Positions 1-8,422 are shown, counted from the first letter of the stretch. The stretch: 43,942 bases of DNA from Rhizobiales bacterium Y(2018) (GCA_005502925.1 SCPD01000027.1:1-43942), one strand, 5' to 3'. Numbers and translations are program-made. The notes: generated by a model not told the origin, from the letters alone.

Positions 1-42
1 GATATGAAATTGCGAATTTGGAGATGTGGCTCCGCCGCTTCC

Positions 43-80
43 CCCTCACCCTAGCCCTCTCCCCCGCAGGGGGAGAGGGG
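43..80. repeat. Palindromic intergenic repeat, CCCTCTCCCCC type
   Basis: A perfect 11-bp inverted repeat (55-65 with 69-79) with a 3-nt loop lies directly after the last gene of the ybh-like operon. It has no T-run on either side, so it looks like a dispersed palindromic repeat rather than a classical Rho-independent terminator. A relative begins near the other end of the window (43897). It could still protect the 3' end of the operon mRNA. Confidence 0.7.
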
Positions 81-88
81 ATAGGTCA

Positions 89-1195
89 TCACTCCAGCCT
101 GCTCCGGAACAGCCACGCCGCCGCGCTCAGTGTGAAGAGGGCGATGAGCGCCAGCGGAAGGGTGTTGTGGAGAACCTCGCTCAGCGGGATGTCTTTCAGA
201 AACACGCCTTTCACCACGACCAGAAAATAACGCAGCGGATTGACATAGGTGATGGGCTGCAGCCACGCCGGCATGTTTTCGATCGGGGTGGCGAAGCCTG
301 AGAGCAGCACCGCCGGCACCATGAAGACGAAGGCGCCGAGGATCGCCTGCTGCTGGGTCATCGACAGCGACGAGATGAAAAGGCCGATGCCGACCACCGA
401 GGCCAGGTAGAAGAGGGCACTGCCATAGAGCAGTAGCAGCGAGCCGCGCAACGGGATCTCGAAGAAGAACACGGCGGTCAGCACATAGATGGTGATGTGG
501 AACAGACCGATCAGCATCGGCGGTGTGAGCTTGCCGATGAGGATTTCATGCGTCCGAAGGGGTGAGACCATGAGCTGGTCGAAGGTGCCGAGCTCACGCT
601 CGCGCGCCACCGACAGCGCCGTTACGATGAGCCCGATCAGGAGCGCGATGATGGCGACGAGGCTCGGCACGGTGAACCAGATATAAGTGAGATTGGGATT
701 GAACCAGTTGCGCGGCACGATGGTGACGGCGGCCGAAAGCTGGCGGGGTGTTGCGAGATCGGCGGCGAGCCTCGCGATGATCTGGTTCAGATAGCCGGCG
801 ACGATCTGCGAGGCATTGGAACGGCGGCCGTCGAGGATGACCTGCACGTCGCCGGCCCGCCCGGCTTCGAGGGCGCGGGAGAAATCGGGTCCGATCTGGA
901 CGGCCGCGATCACCTCCTGGTGGTCGATGAGCTCGTGGATCTTGTTTTGATCATCGGTGCGCTGGATCCGGCGGAAGCTCGGGGCGCCTTCGATGCGCTG
1001 GATGAGCTCCTGGCCCCATTTGCCGCTGTCGCGGTTGAGGACGGCGATATCGACATTCGTCACTTCGAGCGTCGCCGCATAGGAGAAAACGAAGAGCTGC
1101 AGGATCGGCGGCACGATGATGACCATGCGGCCGCGCGGATCGCGCAGGATCGCCAGCAGCTCCTTGATGATCAGAGCATTGATGCGGCCCCACAT
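89..1195 (-). CDS. ybhR: ABC-2 type transporter permease, YbhR-like
   Basis: This 368-residue inner-membrane permease has the ABC-2 layout: a TM helix near residues 25-45, a long periplasmic domain (about 45-170), then five or so TM helices from about 175 to the end. E. coli YbhR has the same length. Family members pair with a second permease and a double ATPase to export drugs or other compounds. It starts 1 nt after the upstream permease gene ends, so the two are translationally linked. It is the last gene of the operon led by ybhG. The substrate cannot be read from sequence; E. coli YbhGFSR has been linked to cation or drug efflux. Confidence 0.9.
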   Translation of the reverse strand: MWGRINALIIKELLAILRDPRGRMVIIVPPILQLFVFSYAATLEVTNVDIAVLNRDSGKWGQELIQRIEGAPSFRRIQRTDDQNKIHELIDHQEVIAAVQIGPDFSRALEAGRAGDVQVILDGRRSNASQIVAGYLNQIIARLAADLATPRQLSAAVTIVPRNWFNPNLTYIWFTVPSLVAIIALLIGLIVTALSVARERELGTFDQLMVSPLRTHEILIGKLTPPMLIGLFHITIYVLTAVFFFEIPLRGSLLLLYGSALFYLASVVGIGLFISSLSMTQQQAILGAFVFMVPAVLLSGFATPIENMPAWLQPITYVNPLRYFLVVVKGVFLKDIPLSEVLHNTLPLALIALFTLSAAAWLFRSRLE

Positions 1196-1196
1196 G

Positions 1197-2315
1197 TCAG
1201 GCGAGCCTCTTGCGCGTGCTGCGGCCGGCGAGGCCGAGGAACACGACGCCGGCCAGCAGCATGATAGCGATGTTGCGCAGCAGGAGCGGCCAGATATCGC
1301 CGGCGAGGAACACGGTCTGCAGACTGGGGATCAGGTAACGGGCCGGCACGATGGCGCTGATCCACTGGATGATCGTCGGCATCGAGCCGATCTCGAACAG
1401 GAAGCCCGACAGCAGGAAGGCCGGCAGGAAAGCCGAGAGCAGAGCGAGTTGCGAGGCGAGGAACTGGTTGCGCGTCGCCGCCGAGATGAGGAGGCCTTGG
1501 CCGAGCGCCGGCAGGAGGAAGGCGGCCGAGATGGCATAAAGGGCGAGCAGCGAGCCGCGGAACGGTACGCCGAACAGGAAGACGGCGACCAGCACGCAGA
1601 GTGTCATCGAGGTCATGGCCAGAATGAAGTAGGGCAGGATCTTGCCGGCGAGGAGCTCGGCGGCGGTGACCGGCGTGGCCATCATCGCCTCCATCGTGCC
1701 GCGCTCCCATTCACGCGCGACGACGAGTGCGGTGAGGAGCGTGCCGATCAGCGTCATCACGATGGCGATCGAGCCCGGCACCAGGAAATTGCGGCTGGTG
1801 AGCTCGGGGTTGAACCAGAAGCGTTGCTCGACATTGATGCCCGGGGGCTCGGCCTGGGTTTCGCTGGCGCGTTGTTTCATCCAGGTGGCGACAACTCCTT
1901 GCACATAGTTCTGCACGAAGCTCGCGGTATTGGGATCGGTGCCGTCGACGATGACCTGGATCTGCGGGTGGGTATGGGCGGTGAAGTCGCTGGCGAAGGT
2001 CTGCGGGATGACGACGATGCCGCGCACCTCGCCGACCACGAGCGCTCCTTCGAAGTCACGCCGGTCGCGGCCCAACTTCACCTCGAAATAGCGTGACGCC
2101 TGGAAACTCGCCGCGAGGTCCTGGGTGAGGGGTGTCATCTCCTCGACGGCGACGCCGAGCCGCGTGCGGGTGGCGTCGAGCGATACGCCATAACCGAAGA
2201 GAAACAGCAGGATCAGCGGCAGCACGAAGGCGATGAGAATGCTGCTCGGATCGCGCAGGATCTGATAGGTCTCCTTGCGCACGAGGGCCGTGAGGCGGCG
2301 GAGGGAGCCGCTCAT
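1197..2315 (-). CDS. ybhS: ABC-2 type transporter permease, YbhS-like
   Basis: This 372-residue permease (E. coli YbhS is 377) is a paralogue of the next gene: N-terminal TM helix near residues 25-45, a periplasmic loop of about 130 residues, then a C-terminal ABC2_membrane block of five to six helices. The WERGTMEAMMATPV segment near residue 220 is the conserved cytoplasmic coupling region of the family. It probably forms a heterodimer with the downstream YbhR-like protein, driven by the double ATPase. It is separated from the ATPase gene by 244 nt that hold an inverted pair of palindromic repeats, an interruption of an otherwise gapless operon. Confidence 0.9.
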   Translation of the reverse strand: MSGSLRRLTALVRKETYQILRDPSSILIAFVLPLILLFLFGYGVSLDATRTRLGVAVEEMTPLTQDLAASFQASRYFEVKLGRDRRDFEGALVVGEVRGIVVIPQTFASDFTAHTHPQIQVIVDGTDPNTASFVQNYVQGVVATWMKQRASETQAEPPGINVEQRFWFNPELTSRNFLVPGSIAIVMTLIGTLLTALVVAREWERGTMEAMMATPVTAAELLAGKILPYFILAMTSMTLCVLVAVFLFGVPFRGSLLALYAISAAFLLPALGQGLLISAATRNQFLASQLALLSAFLPAFLLSGFLFEIGSMPTIIQWISAIVPARYLIPSLQTVFLAGDIWPLLLRNIAIMLLAGVVFLGLAGRSTRKRLA

Positions 2316-2348
2316 GCCGCCTCCACTCGCGATCTTCTTCTTGCATTT

Positions 2349-2534
2349 CCCCTTCTCCCGCTTGCGGGAGAAGGTGCCCGATAGGGCGGATGAGGGTGTT
2401 GGTTCAGCTCACGACAGCTCGTCAGAAGAAGATGAGGAAGCTTCAACACTCTTCCGTGCTTTCGGCCTTGTAGACGCGGAGAGAACACCCTCATCCGGCC
2501 TTCGGCCACCTTCTCCCGCAGGCGGGAGAAGGGG
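2349..2534. repeat. Inverted pair of palindromic repeats with 83-nt core
   Basis: The left arm (2349-2400) and right arm (2484-2534) are inverted copies of a 50-nt unit, each carrying its own hairpin; 2351-2361 pairs with 2364-2374 around a 2-nt loop. The core (2401-2483) holds no gene. Its left end resembles the core at 38193 (GGTtCAGCTcAC against GGTGCCGCTGCAC), so the two elements look like diverged copies of one unit. It sits inside the ybh-like operon between the ATPase and first permease genes, where it could alter mRNA stability. Confidence 0.85.
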
Positions 2535-2559
2535 AAAATTCTGTGAGAGCCGTCACTTT

Positions 2560-4275
2560 TCATGCCGCCTCCTTCTCCGACCCTTCGACCAGCGCGATGA
2601 AGGCGTCTTCCATCGTGGGGTCGGGATTGGTGGGGGAGGCGACGCGGCCTTTAAGTTCGTCGGGGGAGCCGAGCGCGATCGATTTGCCGCGGAAGATGAG
2701 CGAGATGCGGTCGCAATATTCGGCCTCGTCCATGAAATGGGTGGTGACGAGGATGGTGACGCCTTTTTCGACGAGGCCGTTGATATGCGTCCAGAATTCC
2801 CGCCGTGTGATCGGATCGACGCCGGAGGTCGGCTCATCGAGAAACAGCGCCTCCGGCTCATGCATGACGGCGCAGGCGAGCGCCAGGCGCTGCTTGTGGC
2901 CGAGTGGCAGGTCCTTGGCCGATTGATTGGCATAACGGGCGAAGTCGAAGATGTCGGTGACGAGCTTGATCTTGTCCCGCTTGTGCTGGCCTTTGAGGCC
3001 ATAGACGCCGGCGAAGAAGTCGAGATTCTGCGCGACGCTCAGATCGCCATAGAGCGAGAATTTCTGCGCCATGTAGCCCAGGCGGTTGCGCGCCTCAGCG
3101 GTGTCGCGCCGGAGATCGAAGCCGGCGACACGGCCTTCGCCGGCGGTCGGCTTGAGGAGTCCGCACAGCATCTTGAAGGTCGTCGACTTGCCGGCGCCAT
3201 TGGGCCCGAGCAGGCCGAAGATCTCACCGCGCTTGATGTCGAAGGTGATGTCCTGGGCCGCGGTGAAGTCGCCGAAACGTTTGGTGAGGCCGCGCGCCTC
3301 GATCACATGTGTGTCGGCATCGGTCTGCGTTTGCGTCGCTTCCGCCAGCTTCGACCGGCCGCCGGGCCCGCCGCCGAGCAGGTCGACAAAGGCGTCCTCG
3401 AAACGGGGCGGCGCCGGGATGACCTTAGTCCCTTCGCCTTCTCGCAAGACATCCTGGCTGGCGCCGGCATCGGTGACGATGCGGATGGCCTCGCCTTGAA
3501 TGACGCCGTCGAGCACGCCCGGCCGGTCGAGCAGGCTGGCGAGCAACGGGCGCCGGCGGCCTTCGATGCCGGTCACCTTGAAAACGCGGCCGTCGACGCG
3601 TTGGGTGAGCTCGGCCGGCGGACCGGTGAAGAGGAGCTTGCCCTGATTGAGCAGCAGCACACTTGTGCAGGCTTCCGCCTCATCGAGATAGGCCGTCGAC
3701 CAGACGACGCCGATGCCTTCGCTGGTGAGGTCCTTCACCATCTTCCACAATTCGCGCCGCGAGATCGGGTCGACGCCGACGCCCGGCTCATCGAGAAGCA
3801 GGAGCCGCGGCTTCTTGAGGAGCGCGCAGGCGAGGCCGAGCTTCTGTTTCATGCCGCCCGACAATTTGCCGGCGAGCCTCTGGGTGAAGCGTTTGAGATC
3901 GGTGAAGCTCAGGAGTTCGTCGAAAACGGCGGCACGCTCGGCCTGGGGAAGACCGCGCAGATCGGCATAGAGATCGAGATTTTCCTGGACGCTCAGATCC
4001 TCATAGAGGCCGAAGCGCTGCGGCATGTAGCCGATCGCCGCCTGGATGCGCGCCGCTTCGCGCCGCGTATCGAAGCCGAGCACGGTGAGCGTGCCGGAAT
4101 CGGGCAGCAGCAGCCCGGTCATCAACCGGATCAGTGTCGTCTTGCCGGCGCCATCGGGCCCGACGAGGCCGGTGATCTCACCGCCCTTGATCGCGGCCGA
4201 TATCTGATCGAGGGCGGGAGCACCCGAGCCGAATGCCTTGCTGACTCCTTCGATCCGGACGAAGTCCTCGCTCAT
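2560..4275 (-). CDS. ybhF: Double ABC ATPase, YbhF-like
   Basis: Two complete ABC ATPase domains are fused in one 571-residue chain (E. coli YbhF: 578). The first has Walker A GPDGAGKT near residue 38, signature LSGGMKQ near 140 and Walker B LLLLDEP. The second has Walker A GPNGAGKS near 355, a degenerate signature LPLGHKQ near 455 and Walker B ALFLDEP. The length rules out RbbA/YhiH, which carries a fused permease. It would power export by the two downstream permeases. It starts 6 nt after the membrane-fusion gene ends. The altered second signature suggests that one of the two ATP sites is less active; this is inference. Confidence 0.92.
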   Translation of the reverse strand: MSEDFVRIEGVSKAFGSGAPALDQISAAIKGGEITGLVGPDGAGKTTLIRLMTGLLLPDSGTLTVLGFDTRREAARIQAAIGYMPQRFGLYEDLSVQENLDLYADLRGLPQAERAAVFDELLSFTDLKRFTQRLAGKLSGGMKQKLGLACALLKKPRLLLLDEPGVGVDPISRRELWKMVKDLTSEGIGVVWSTAYLDEAEACTSVLLLNQGKLLFTGPPAELTQRVDGRVFKVTGIEGRRRPLLASLLDRPGVLDGVIQGEAIRIVTDAGASQDVLREGEGTKVIPAPPRFEDAFVDLLGGGPGGRSKLAEATQTQTDADTHVIEARGLTKRFGDFTAAQDITFDIKRGEIFGLLGPNGAGKSTTFKMLCGLLKPTAGEGRVAGFDLRRDTAEARNRLGYMAQKFSLYGDLSVAQNLDFFAGVYGLKGQHKRDKIKLVTDIFDFARYANQSAKDLPLGHKQRLALACAVMHEPEALFLDEPTSGVDPITRREFWTHINGLVEKGVTILVTTHFMDEAEYCDRISLIFRGKSIALGSPDELKGRVASPTNPDPTMEDAFIALVEGSEKEAA

Positions 4276-4281
4276 GACAAT

Positions 4282-5286
4282 TCATGGCCCGCCTGGCTCG
4301 GGGATATGCACGGTGACCGGCATGCCTTGGCGCAGGCCCTGATCGGGTTCATCGATAACGACCCTGAGGCGATAGACGAGGTCGGTGCGCAGTTCCGGCG
4401 TCTCTACCGATTTGGGTGTGAATTCGGCGACCGGCGAAATGAAGCCGATCTTGCCGCGATAGGGGCGGTCCGGCGCGGAATCGGTGGTGACCGTCACCTC
4501 CAGACCCGGATGGATCTTGCCGAGCACGGGCTCGGGCACATAGGCACGCACCCAGACCGGCCGGTCGAGAGAGAGCACATAGACGATGTCGCTGGGCGCG
4601 ATGATGGCGCCGGGCTCACGCAGGCGCGACAGGATGGTGCCGGAAGCGGGCGCCTTGAGCTCCGTGTCGGCGAGCGAGGTCTGCGCCGCGGCGACATTGG
4701 CTTCGGCCTGCTGGAGATTGGCGCGGGCGGCGGCGATATCTTCGCTGCGCGTGCCTTCGAGCAGGAGATCGAGCGCCTGCTGAGCCGAGACGACGCGGGC
4801 GAGCGCCGCATCGCGTCCCGCCTTGGCGCTGTCGAGAGTCGATTGCGCGATGGCCCCGCCGGGGCGCAGTTGCGCGGCACGCTCATAAGCGAGCTTGGCG
4901 TTTTCGTAATTGGCGGTCTGCTCGTCGAGCTGGGCGCGCGCTTGGCTGATCTCGGCGATACGAGGCCCCGCCACCAGCTTGTCGAGCTGTGCCTTGAGCG
5001 ACGCGGCCTGCGCCTGGCTGGCGGCGAGCGCGTCTTCATAAGGCTTGGCATCGAGGCGGGCGAGTGCGTTGCCCGGCTTGATGCTGTCGCCTTCATCGAA
5101 TTCCATGGCGCTGATCCGCCCGCTGACGCGGAAGCCGAGTTCGACCTGGCGGATGTCGACATTGCCGTAAAGCGTAATCGGACCGTTAGCAGGCGCACCG
5201 AAGCCGAGGCGGGCCGGAAGATCGAACCACCAGGCGAAGAGGCCGCCGAGAAGGAGCACGGCCACTATGATTGCCAGTCTTTTCAT
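4282..5286 (-). CDS. ybhG: HlyD-family membrane fusion protein, YbhG-like
   Basis: A periplasmic adaptor anchored by one N-terminal helix (residues about 3-18), followed by a beta-barrel/lipoyl half, a long coiled-coil hairpin (about 75-190, rich in Ala, Gln and Glu) and the second lipoyl/barrel half. The chosen start gives 334 residues (E. coli YbhG: 332). A start at 5346 is also open, but it lies inside the operator/promoter, upstream of the probable transcription start, and would put 20 polar residues before the membrane anchor. It is the first gene of the export operon and would link the permeases to an outer-membrane channel encoded elsewhere. Confidence 0.9.
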   Translation of the reverse strand: MKRLAIIVAVLLLGGLFAWWFDLPARLGFGAPANGPITLYGNVDIRQVELGFRVSGRISAMEFDEGDSIKPGNALARLDAKPYEDALAASQAQAASLKAQLDKLVAGPRIAEISQARAQLDEQTANYENAKLAYERAAQLRPGGAIAQSTLDSAKAGRDAALARVVSAQQALDLLLEGTRSEDIAAARANLQQAEANVAAAQTSLADTELKAPASGTILSRLREPGAIIAPSDIVYVLSLDRPVWVRAYVPEPVLGKIHPGLEVTVTTDSAPDRPYRGKIGFISPVAEFTPKSVETPELRTDLVYRLRVVIDEPDQGLRQGMPVTVHIPEPGGP

Positions 5287-5328
5287 CGCTTTTTCGGCTT
5301 CGGCGTCAGTCTTGACATTTGGAAAAAA

Positions 5329-5344
5329 GCCAACAATTGTTGGC
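5329..5344. promoter_or_regulatory. 16-bp palindromic operator for the TetR regulator
   Basis: GCCAACAATTGTTGGC is a perfect palindrome between the export operon and the divergent TetR gene. It overlaps the -10 region of the predicted ybhG promoter. Position, symmetry and length are typical of a TetR-family operator. Binding by the adjacent TetR protein is inferred. Confidence 0.75.
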
Positions 5345-5371
5345 ATATCTCCATTGGGGTTCTCTTGTCAA
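5342..5371 (-). promoter_or_regulatory. Predicted promoter of the ybhGFSR-like operon
   Basis: On the minus strand TTGACA (5366-5371) is followed after 18 nt by TATGCC (5342-5347). A transcript would start near 5335, leaving about 50 nt before the ybhG start at 5286. The -35 is perfect and the -10 weak. The palindrome at 5329 covers the -10 and start site, fitting repression by TetR. Confidence 0.5.
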
Positions 5372-5421
5372 CATGAGCCTCTCTCCTCAGCACCGCGCCA
5401 TGCTTCATGAAATTAACGTAA

Positions 5422-6045
5422 ATGGCTGAATTATCAGAAGAAAAGAAGGAAACGTCGAAGCTTCGCAAATCCGACGCGACGCGCGCGCGCATCGTCGAGG
5501 CGGCCCGCGAGCGCTTTCGCAAGGAGGGTTTCGAGCGCACCACGATCCGCAAGGTGGCGGCCGATGCCGGCATCGATCCCTCGATGGTGATGCGTTATTT
5601 CGAAAGCAAGCGCGGCCTGTTCGCTGCGGCGATGACGGTGGAATTGCGCATTCCCGATCTGAGCCGCCATCCGCGCGACAAGCTCGGCGAGGCGATCATC
5701 ACGCATTTCCTCAAGCGCTGGGAGGAGCCCGATGCCGATTCTCTTCAGCTCCTGCTGCGCTCATCGGCGAGCAATGAGGAGGCGGCCGAGCGACTGCGCG
5801 GCGTCTTCCGCGACCAGATCGTCACCCTGGTCGGGCGTTTGCGGGGAAGTGAAACGGATGCGCGCGAAGTCGCTTCGCTGATCGCGACGCAGACGGTCGG
5901 TCTCGCTTATACGCGCTATGTGCTCAAGCTGCCGCCGCTGGTGGCGATGCCGCATGAGACGATCATCAAGGTGATCGGCGCCACCATCCAGCGTTACCTG
6001 ACCGAGCCCTTGCCGAAGACTGGCAGGACTGTCCGGGGAAAATGA
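5422..6045 (+). CDS. TetR-family transcriptional regulator
   Basis: A 207-residue repressor with a TetR_N helix-turn-helix at about residues 12-58 (TIRKVAADAGIDPSMVMRYF is the recognition part) and a C-terminal ligand domain of about 140 residues. It is divergent from the ybhGFSR-like operon with the palindrome GCCAACAATTGTTGGC between them. In E. coli the matching operon is controlled by another TetR protein, CecR (YbiH), which is co-oriented with its target; here the regulator is divergent. It probably represses the exporter, and possibly itself, until a ligand binds. The start is the only ATG before the conserved domain; no strong Shine-Dalgarno is seen. Confidence 0.93.
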   Translation: MAELSEEKKETSKLRKSDATRARIVEAARERFRKEGFERTTIRKVAADAGIDPSMVMRYFESKRGLFAAAMTVELRIPDLSRHPRDKLGEAIITHFLKRWEEPDADSLQLLLRSSASNEEAAERLRGVFRDQIVTLVGRLRGSETDAREVASLIATQTVGLAYTRYVLKLPPLVAMPHETIIKVIGATIQRYLTEPLPKTGRTVRGK

Positions 6046-6068
6046 AGAGGTACGGTCTCCCAAGATTT

Positions 6069-6119
6069 CCCCCTTCTCCCGCTTGCGGGAGAAGGTGCCC
6101 GAAGGGCGGATGAGGGTGT
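6069..6119 (+). repeat. Left palindromic repeat arm of the DUF559 unit
   Basis: This arm is nearly identical to those at 2349 and 38140: a hairpin CTTCTCCCGC-TT-GCGGGAGAAG followed by a second small palindrome and GGATGAGGGTGT. The ATG within its last dozen bases (6110) is the likely start of the DUF559 gene, and GAAGG just before it could serve as ribosome binding site. Confidence 0.9.
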
Positions 6120-6505
6120 ATGGTGCCGTTGTGACAACGCGCCAAATAGAGCCCAGGCGTCTAGATCAGGCCCGCCGTCTGCGCCGAAGCCAGACGCCGG
6201 CGGAGGAGAGGTTGTGGCAGAACCTGCGCGGCCGGAGGCTGCAAGGACATAAGTTTGTTCGCCAGCATTCCATTGGTCCTTTCACGGTCGACTTCCTTTG
6301 CCGCGAAGCAACCCTCGTCATCGAGGTTGACGGCGCAACTCACGCGGAAGATCGCGAGATAGAGTACGATGCGCGCCGCACGGCCTATCTGGGATCACAG
6401 GGATACCGAGTTCTTCGCATCGTCAATGACGATGTATTTCATCGCTTCAACGACGTGATGGACATGATCCTCCTGGCGCTCGCGGATAAGCTGCCGCCGG
6501 ACTAA
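6110..6505 (+). CDS. DUF559 endonuclease-like protein
   Basis: A 131-residue protein of the DUF559 family, a small PD-(D/E)XK nuclease fold related to Vsr mismatch endonucleases. Visible family features are TPAEERLW (residues 29-36), the GPFTVDF segment with Asp61, then the IEVDG strand with Glu72 and Asp74, His78, and a C-terminal YDARRTAYL...GYRVLRI block. The active-site set looks intact. The start is uncertain: ATG at 6110 lies inside the left repeat arm, and GTG at 6131 is an alternative. The stop codon is immediately followed by the right arm. The function of DUF559 proteins is largely untested; nuclease activity is inferred from the fold. Confidence 0.85.
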   Translation: MRVYGAVVTTRQIEPRRLDQARRLRRSQTPAEERLWQNLRGRRLQGHKFVRQHSIGPFTVDFLCREATLVIEVDGATHAEDREIEYDARRTAYLGSQGYRVLRIVNDDVFHRFNDVMDMILLALADKLPPD

Positions 6506-6560
6506 CCAACACCCTCATCCGCCCTGTCGGGCACCTTCTCCCGCAAGCGGGAGAAGGGGG
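6506..6560 (-). repeat. Right palindromic repeat arm of the DUF559 unit
   Basis: This is the inverted counterpart of the arm at 6069, beginning directly after the TAA of the DUF559 gene. It carries the same hairpin (CTTCTCCCGC-AA-GCGGGAGAAG) and the CCAACACCCTCATCC terminal segment. The 114 nt from here to the next gene show nothing further that I can name. Confidence 0.9.
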
Positions 6561-6674
6561 AATGTGGGAGAGTTCTGTATCTCCTCACAGAGGAAACCTC
6601 TCCGATCCTGTTCTTCACATGACGTTCCCCGATACCGAGCAGAGTTCCCCGGACAGTCCTGCGAAGACTGGCGG

Positions 6675-7142
6675 TCAGGATCCTTCGAGATAGCGGGAGA
6701 GCTGCGCCAGCGACTCCTGTGTGCCCGTATCATTGTCTTCCGGCCGGATGCCGGACGGAATATCCGTGCAGATGAAAGTCACTTCGGTTCCGTCGCGGAC
6801 GGCATCAAAGCGGATCTCGATCCGCATCTCGCCGGCAAAGGCGGGATCGGGACTTTGGAAGGTGACAGCCTCGACAATCCGCCGCGACGGGTGCAGCTCG
6901 ACGAAGCGCACATTGACCATGTCTTCGTTTTCCGTCGTCTTGCCGCGCATCGTTTGCTCGCGCGCCGGATAGAACAGCGACATCCGATAGCCGCCGCCCT
7001 CACGGCCGTCGAAATCATGGATCCGGCCGGTCATCTCGCCGGGCGGCATCCAGGCGAGAAGGGCGGCGGGATTCATGAAGGCCGCATAGACCTTGTCGGG
7101 GCTCGCTTTGATGAAGCGCGACGTCCGGCTCGATCCCGTCAT
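6675..7142 (-). CDS. SRPBCC/AHSA1 domain protein
   Basis: A 155-residue protein with the AHSA1 (Aha1-like, START/SRPBCC superfamily) fold: an N-terminal [17 protein letters not shown] helix, the PGEMTG strand, a central GGGYRMSL hairpin and a C-terminal helix ([14 protein letters not shown]). The fold binds hydrophobic ligands, but most bacterial members have no known role. The start overlaps the stop of the upstream PLP-enzyme gene by 4 bp (ATGA), giving translational coupling. A longer in-frame extension upstream is only antisense-like low-complexity sequence inside the PLP gene and was discarded. Confidence 0.88.
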   Translation of the reverse strand: MTGSSRTSRFIKASPDKVYAAFMNPAALLAWMPPGEMTGRIHDFDGREGGGYRMSLFYPAREQTMRGKTTENEDMVNVRFVELHPSRRIVEAVTFQSPDPAFAGEMRIEIRFDAVRDGTEVTFICTDIPSGIRPEDNDTGTQESLAQLSRYLEGS

Positions 7143-8422
7143 GCGACGGCCAGTGCCTGGGCGATATCGGCGATGAGATCGTCGGGATGCTCGACGCCGA
7201 TCGACAGACGGATGGTGGAATCGAGAATACCGATGCGGTCGCGCACCTCCTTCGGCACACCGGAATGGGTCATGGCGGCGGGATGGCTGGCGAGCGACTC
7301 GGTGCCGCCGAGGCTCACCGCCAGCTTGAAGATCTGCAGGTTGTTGAGAAAGGCGAAAGCCGCGGCTTGGCCGCCTTTGATGTCGAAGGAGAAGGTCGAG
7401 CCGGCGCCGGTGCATTGCTGCTTGTAGAGATGTGCAGCCGGGTCCGCCGCGTCGAGGAAAGGCAGATAATGCAGCTTTCCGACCTTCGGGTGCTCCTGCA
7501 GGAACTGCGCCACGGCCCGCGCATTGTCGTCGGCCCTTTCCATGCGCAGCGCCAGCGTCTCGAGCGAGCGGCCGAGCATCCAGCAGGAATGCGGGTCGAG
7601 CTGCGTGCCAATGGCACCGCGCAGCGCCTTGACCGGCTTGATGGTCGCGCGCGAGCCCAAGGCTGCGCCGGCGATGAGATCGGAATGTCCGCCGACATAT
7701 TTGGTGAGGGAATAAAGCGAGATGTCGGCGCCGTGCTCCAGCGGGTGCTGGAAGACGGGGCCGAGCAGTGTGTTGTCGCAGACGATGACCGGCTTGAGGT
7801 CCTGTGTCTTGCCGATCTCATCGGCGATGGTCCGCATCAGCGCGATATCGACCATCGTGTTGAGCGGATTGGACGGCGTCTCGATGAGGATGACCGAGAC
7901 GCGGCCCTTGGCGAGCGCCGCTTCGGCCGCCTTGCGCACCGCCGCCTCGTTCACCCCATCGGAGAAGCCGACGGATGCAATGCCGAGAGTCTGGAAGGTG
8001 CGGGCGAGCAGCGTTTCGGTGCCGCCATAAAGCGGCTGCGAATGCAGGATCGTATCACCGGGGCGCGTGAAGGCGAGAAGCGTCGTGGCGATGGCCGACA
8101 TGCCGGAGGAGAACAGGGTGCAGGCTTCCGCCCCTTCGAAGACGGCGAGGCGATCCTCGACGATCTCGCTGTTCGGATGGTTGAAGCGCGAATAGACGAG
8201 GCCGGCGCCGGTGCCCTTGGGCGGCTCCTTCCGGCCGGACACGAAATCGAAGAAGTCGCGGCCTTCCTCGGCGGTCTTGAAGACGAAGGTGGAGGTGAGG
8301 AAGACCGGCGGCTTGACGGCTCCCTCCGAAAGCTGCGGATCGAAACCGTAGCTCAACATCAAGGTTTCGGGATGCAGGCGATGATTGCCGATATGGGTCT
8401 TGTATGGCCTGGGAGCGGTCAT
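7139..8422 (-). CDS. Cys/Met metabolism PLP-dependent enzyme (cystathionine gamma-synthase family)
   Basis: A 427-residue fold-type I PLP enzyme of the Cys/Met metabolism family. It shows the [10 protein letters not shown] segment, the FSSGMSAI cofactor-binding loop, the conserved ETPSNPLN motif, the CDNT PLP-aspartate strand, and the Schiff-base lysine near residue 241 in SLTKYVGGH. Members use O-acyl-homoserine, cystathionine or methionine. The length and the insert before YSRFNHP (around [10 protein letters not shown]) match an alphaproteobacterial subgroup usually labelled cystathionine gamma-synthase-like or methionine gamma-lyase-like; I cannot separate these from sequence alone. It forms a two-gene unit with the AHSA1 protein. 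Confidence 0.92.
   Translation of the reverse strand: MTAPRPYKTHIGNHRLHPETLMLSYGFDPQLSEGAVKPPVFLTSTFVFKTAEEGRDFFDFVSGRKEPPKGTGAGLVYSRFNHPNSEIVEDRLAVFEGAEACTLFSSGMSAIATTLLAFTRPGDTILHSQPLYGGTETLLARTFQTLGIASVGFSDGVNEAAVRKAAEAALAKGRVSVILIETPSNPLNTMVDIALMRTIADEIGKTQDLKPVIVCDNTLLGPVFQHPLEHGADISLYSLTKYVGGHSDLIAGAALGSRATIKPVKALRGAIGTQLDPHSCWMLGRSLETLALRMERADDNARAVAQFLQEHPKVGKLHYLPFLDAADPAAHLYKQQCTGAGSTFSFDIKGGQAAAFAFLNNLQIFKLAVSLGGTESLASHPAAMTHSGVPKEVRDRIGILDSTIRLSIGVEHPDDLIADIAQALAVA

Larger units (their letters stand above)
6069..6560. mobile_element. Candidate repeat-bounded element carrying a DUF559 gene
   Basis: Two inverted palindromic repeat arms enclose a single gene with no spare sequence: the reading frame opens inside the left arm and its stop codon abuts the right arm. 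Two other pairs of the same arms in this window enclose only 75-85 nt. The arrangement looks like one gene-carrying and two gene-less forms of a repeat family. Mobility is a hypothesis; no target-site duplication was established. Confidence 0.35.

Noticed and set aside
43-80. Rho-independent terminator of the ybh-like operon
   Set aside because: The stem is strong but has no T-run on the operon strand, and the sequence belongs to a dispersed repeat type.
2275-5376. A very long open frame on the plus strand (over 1000 codons)
   Set aside because: It is the antisense of the ybhF/ybhG-like genes; the translation is low-complexity, rich in Arg, Glu, Ala and Asp, with no family features. High-GC genes often leave such frames open.
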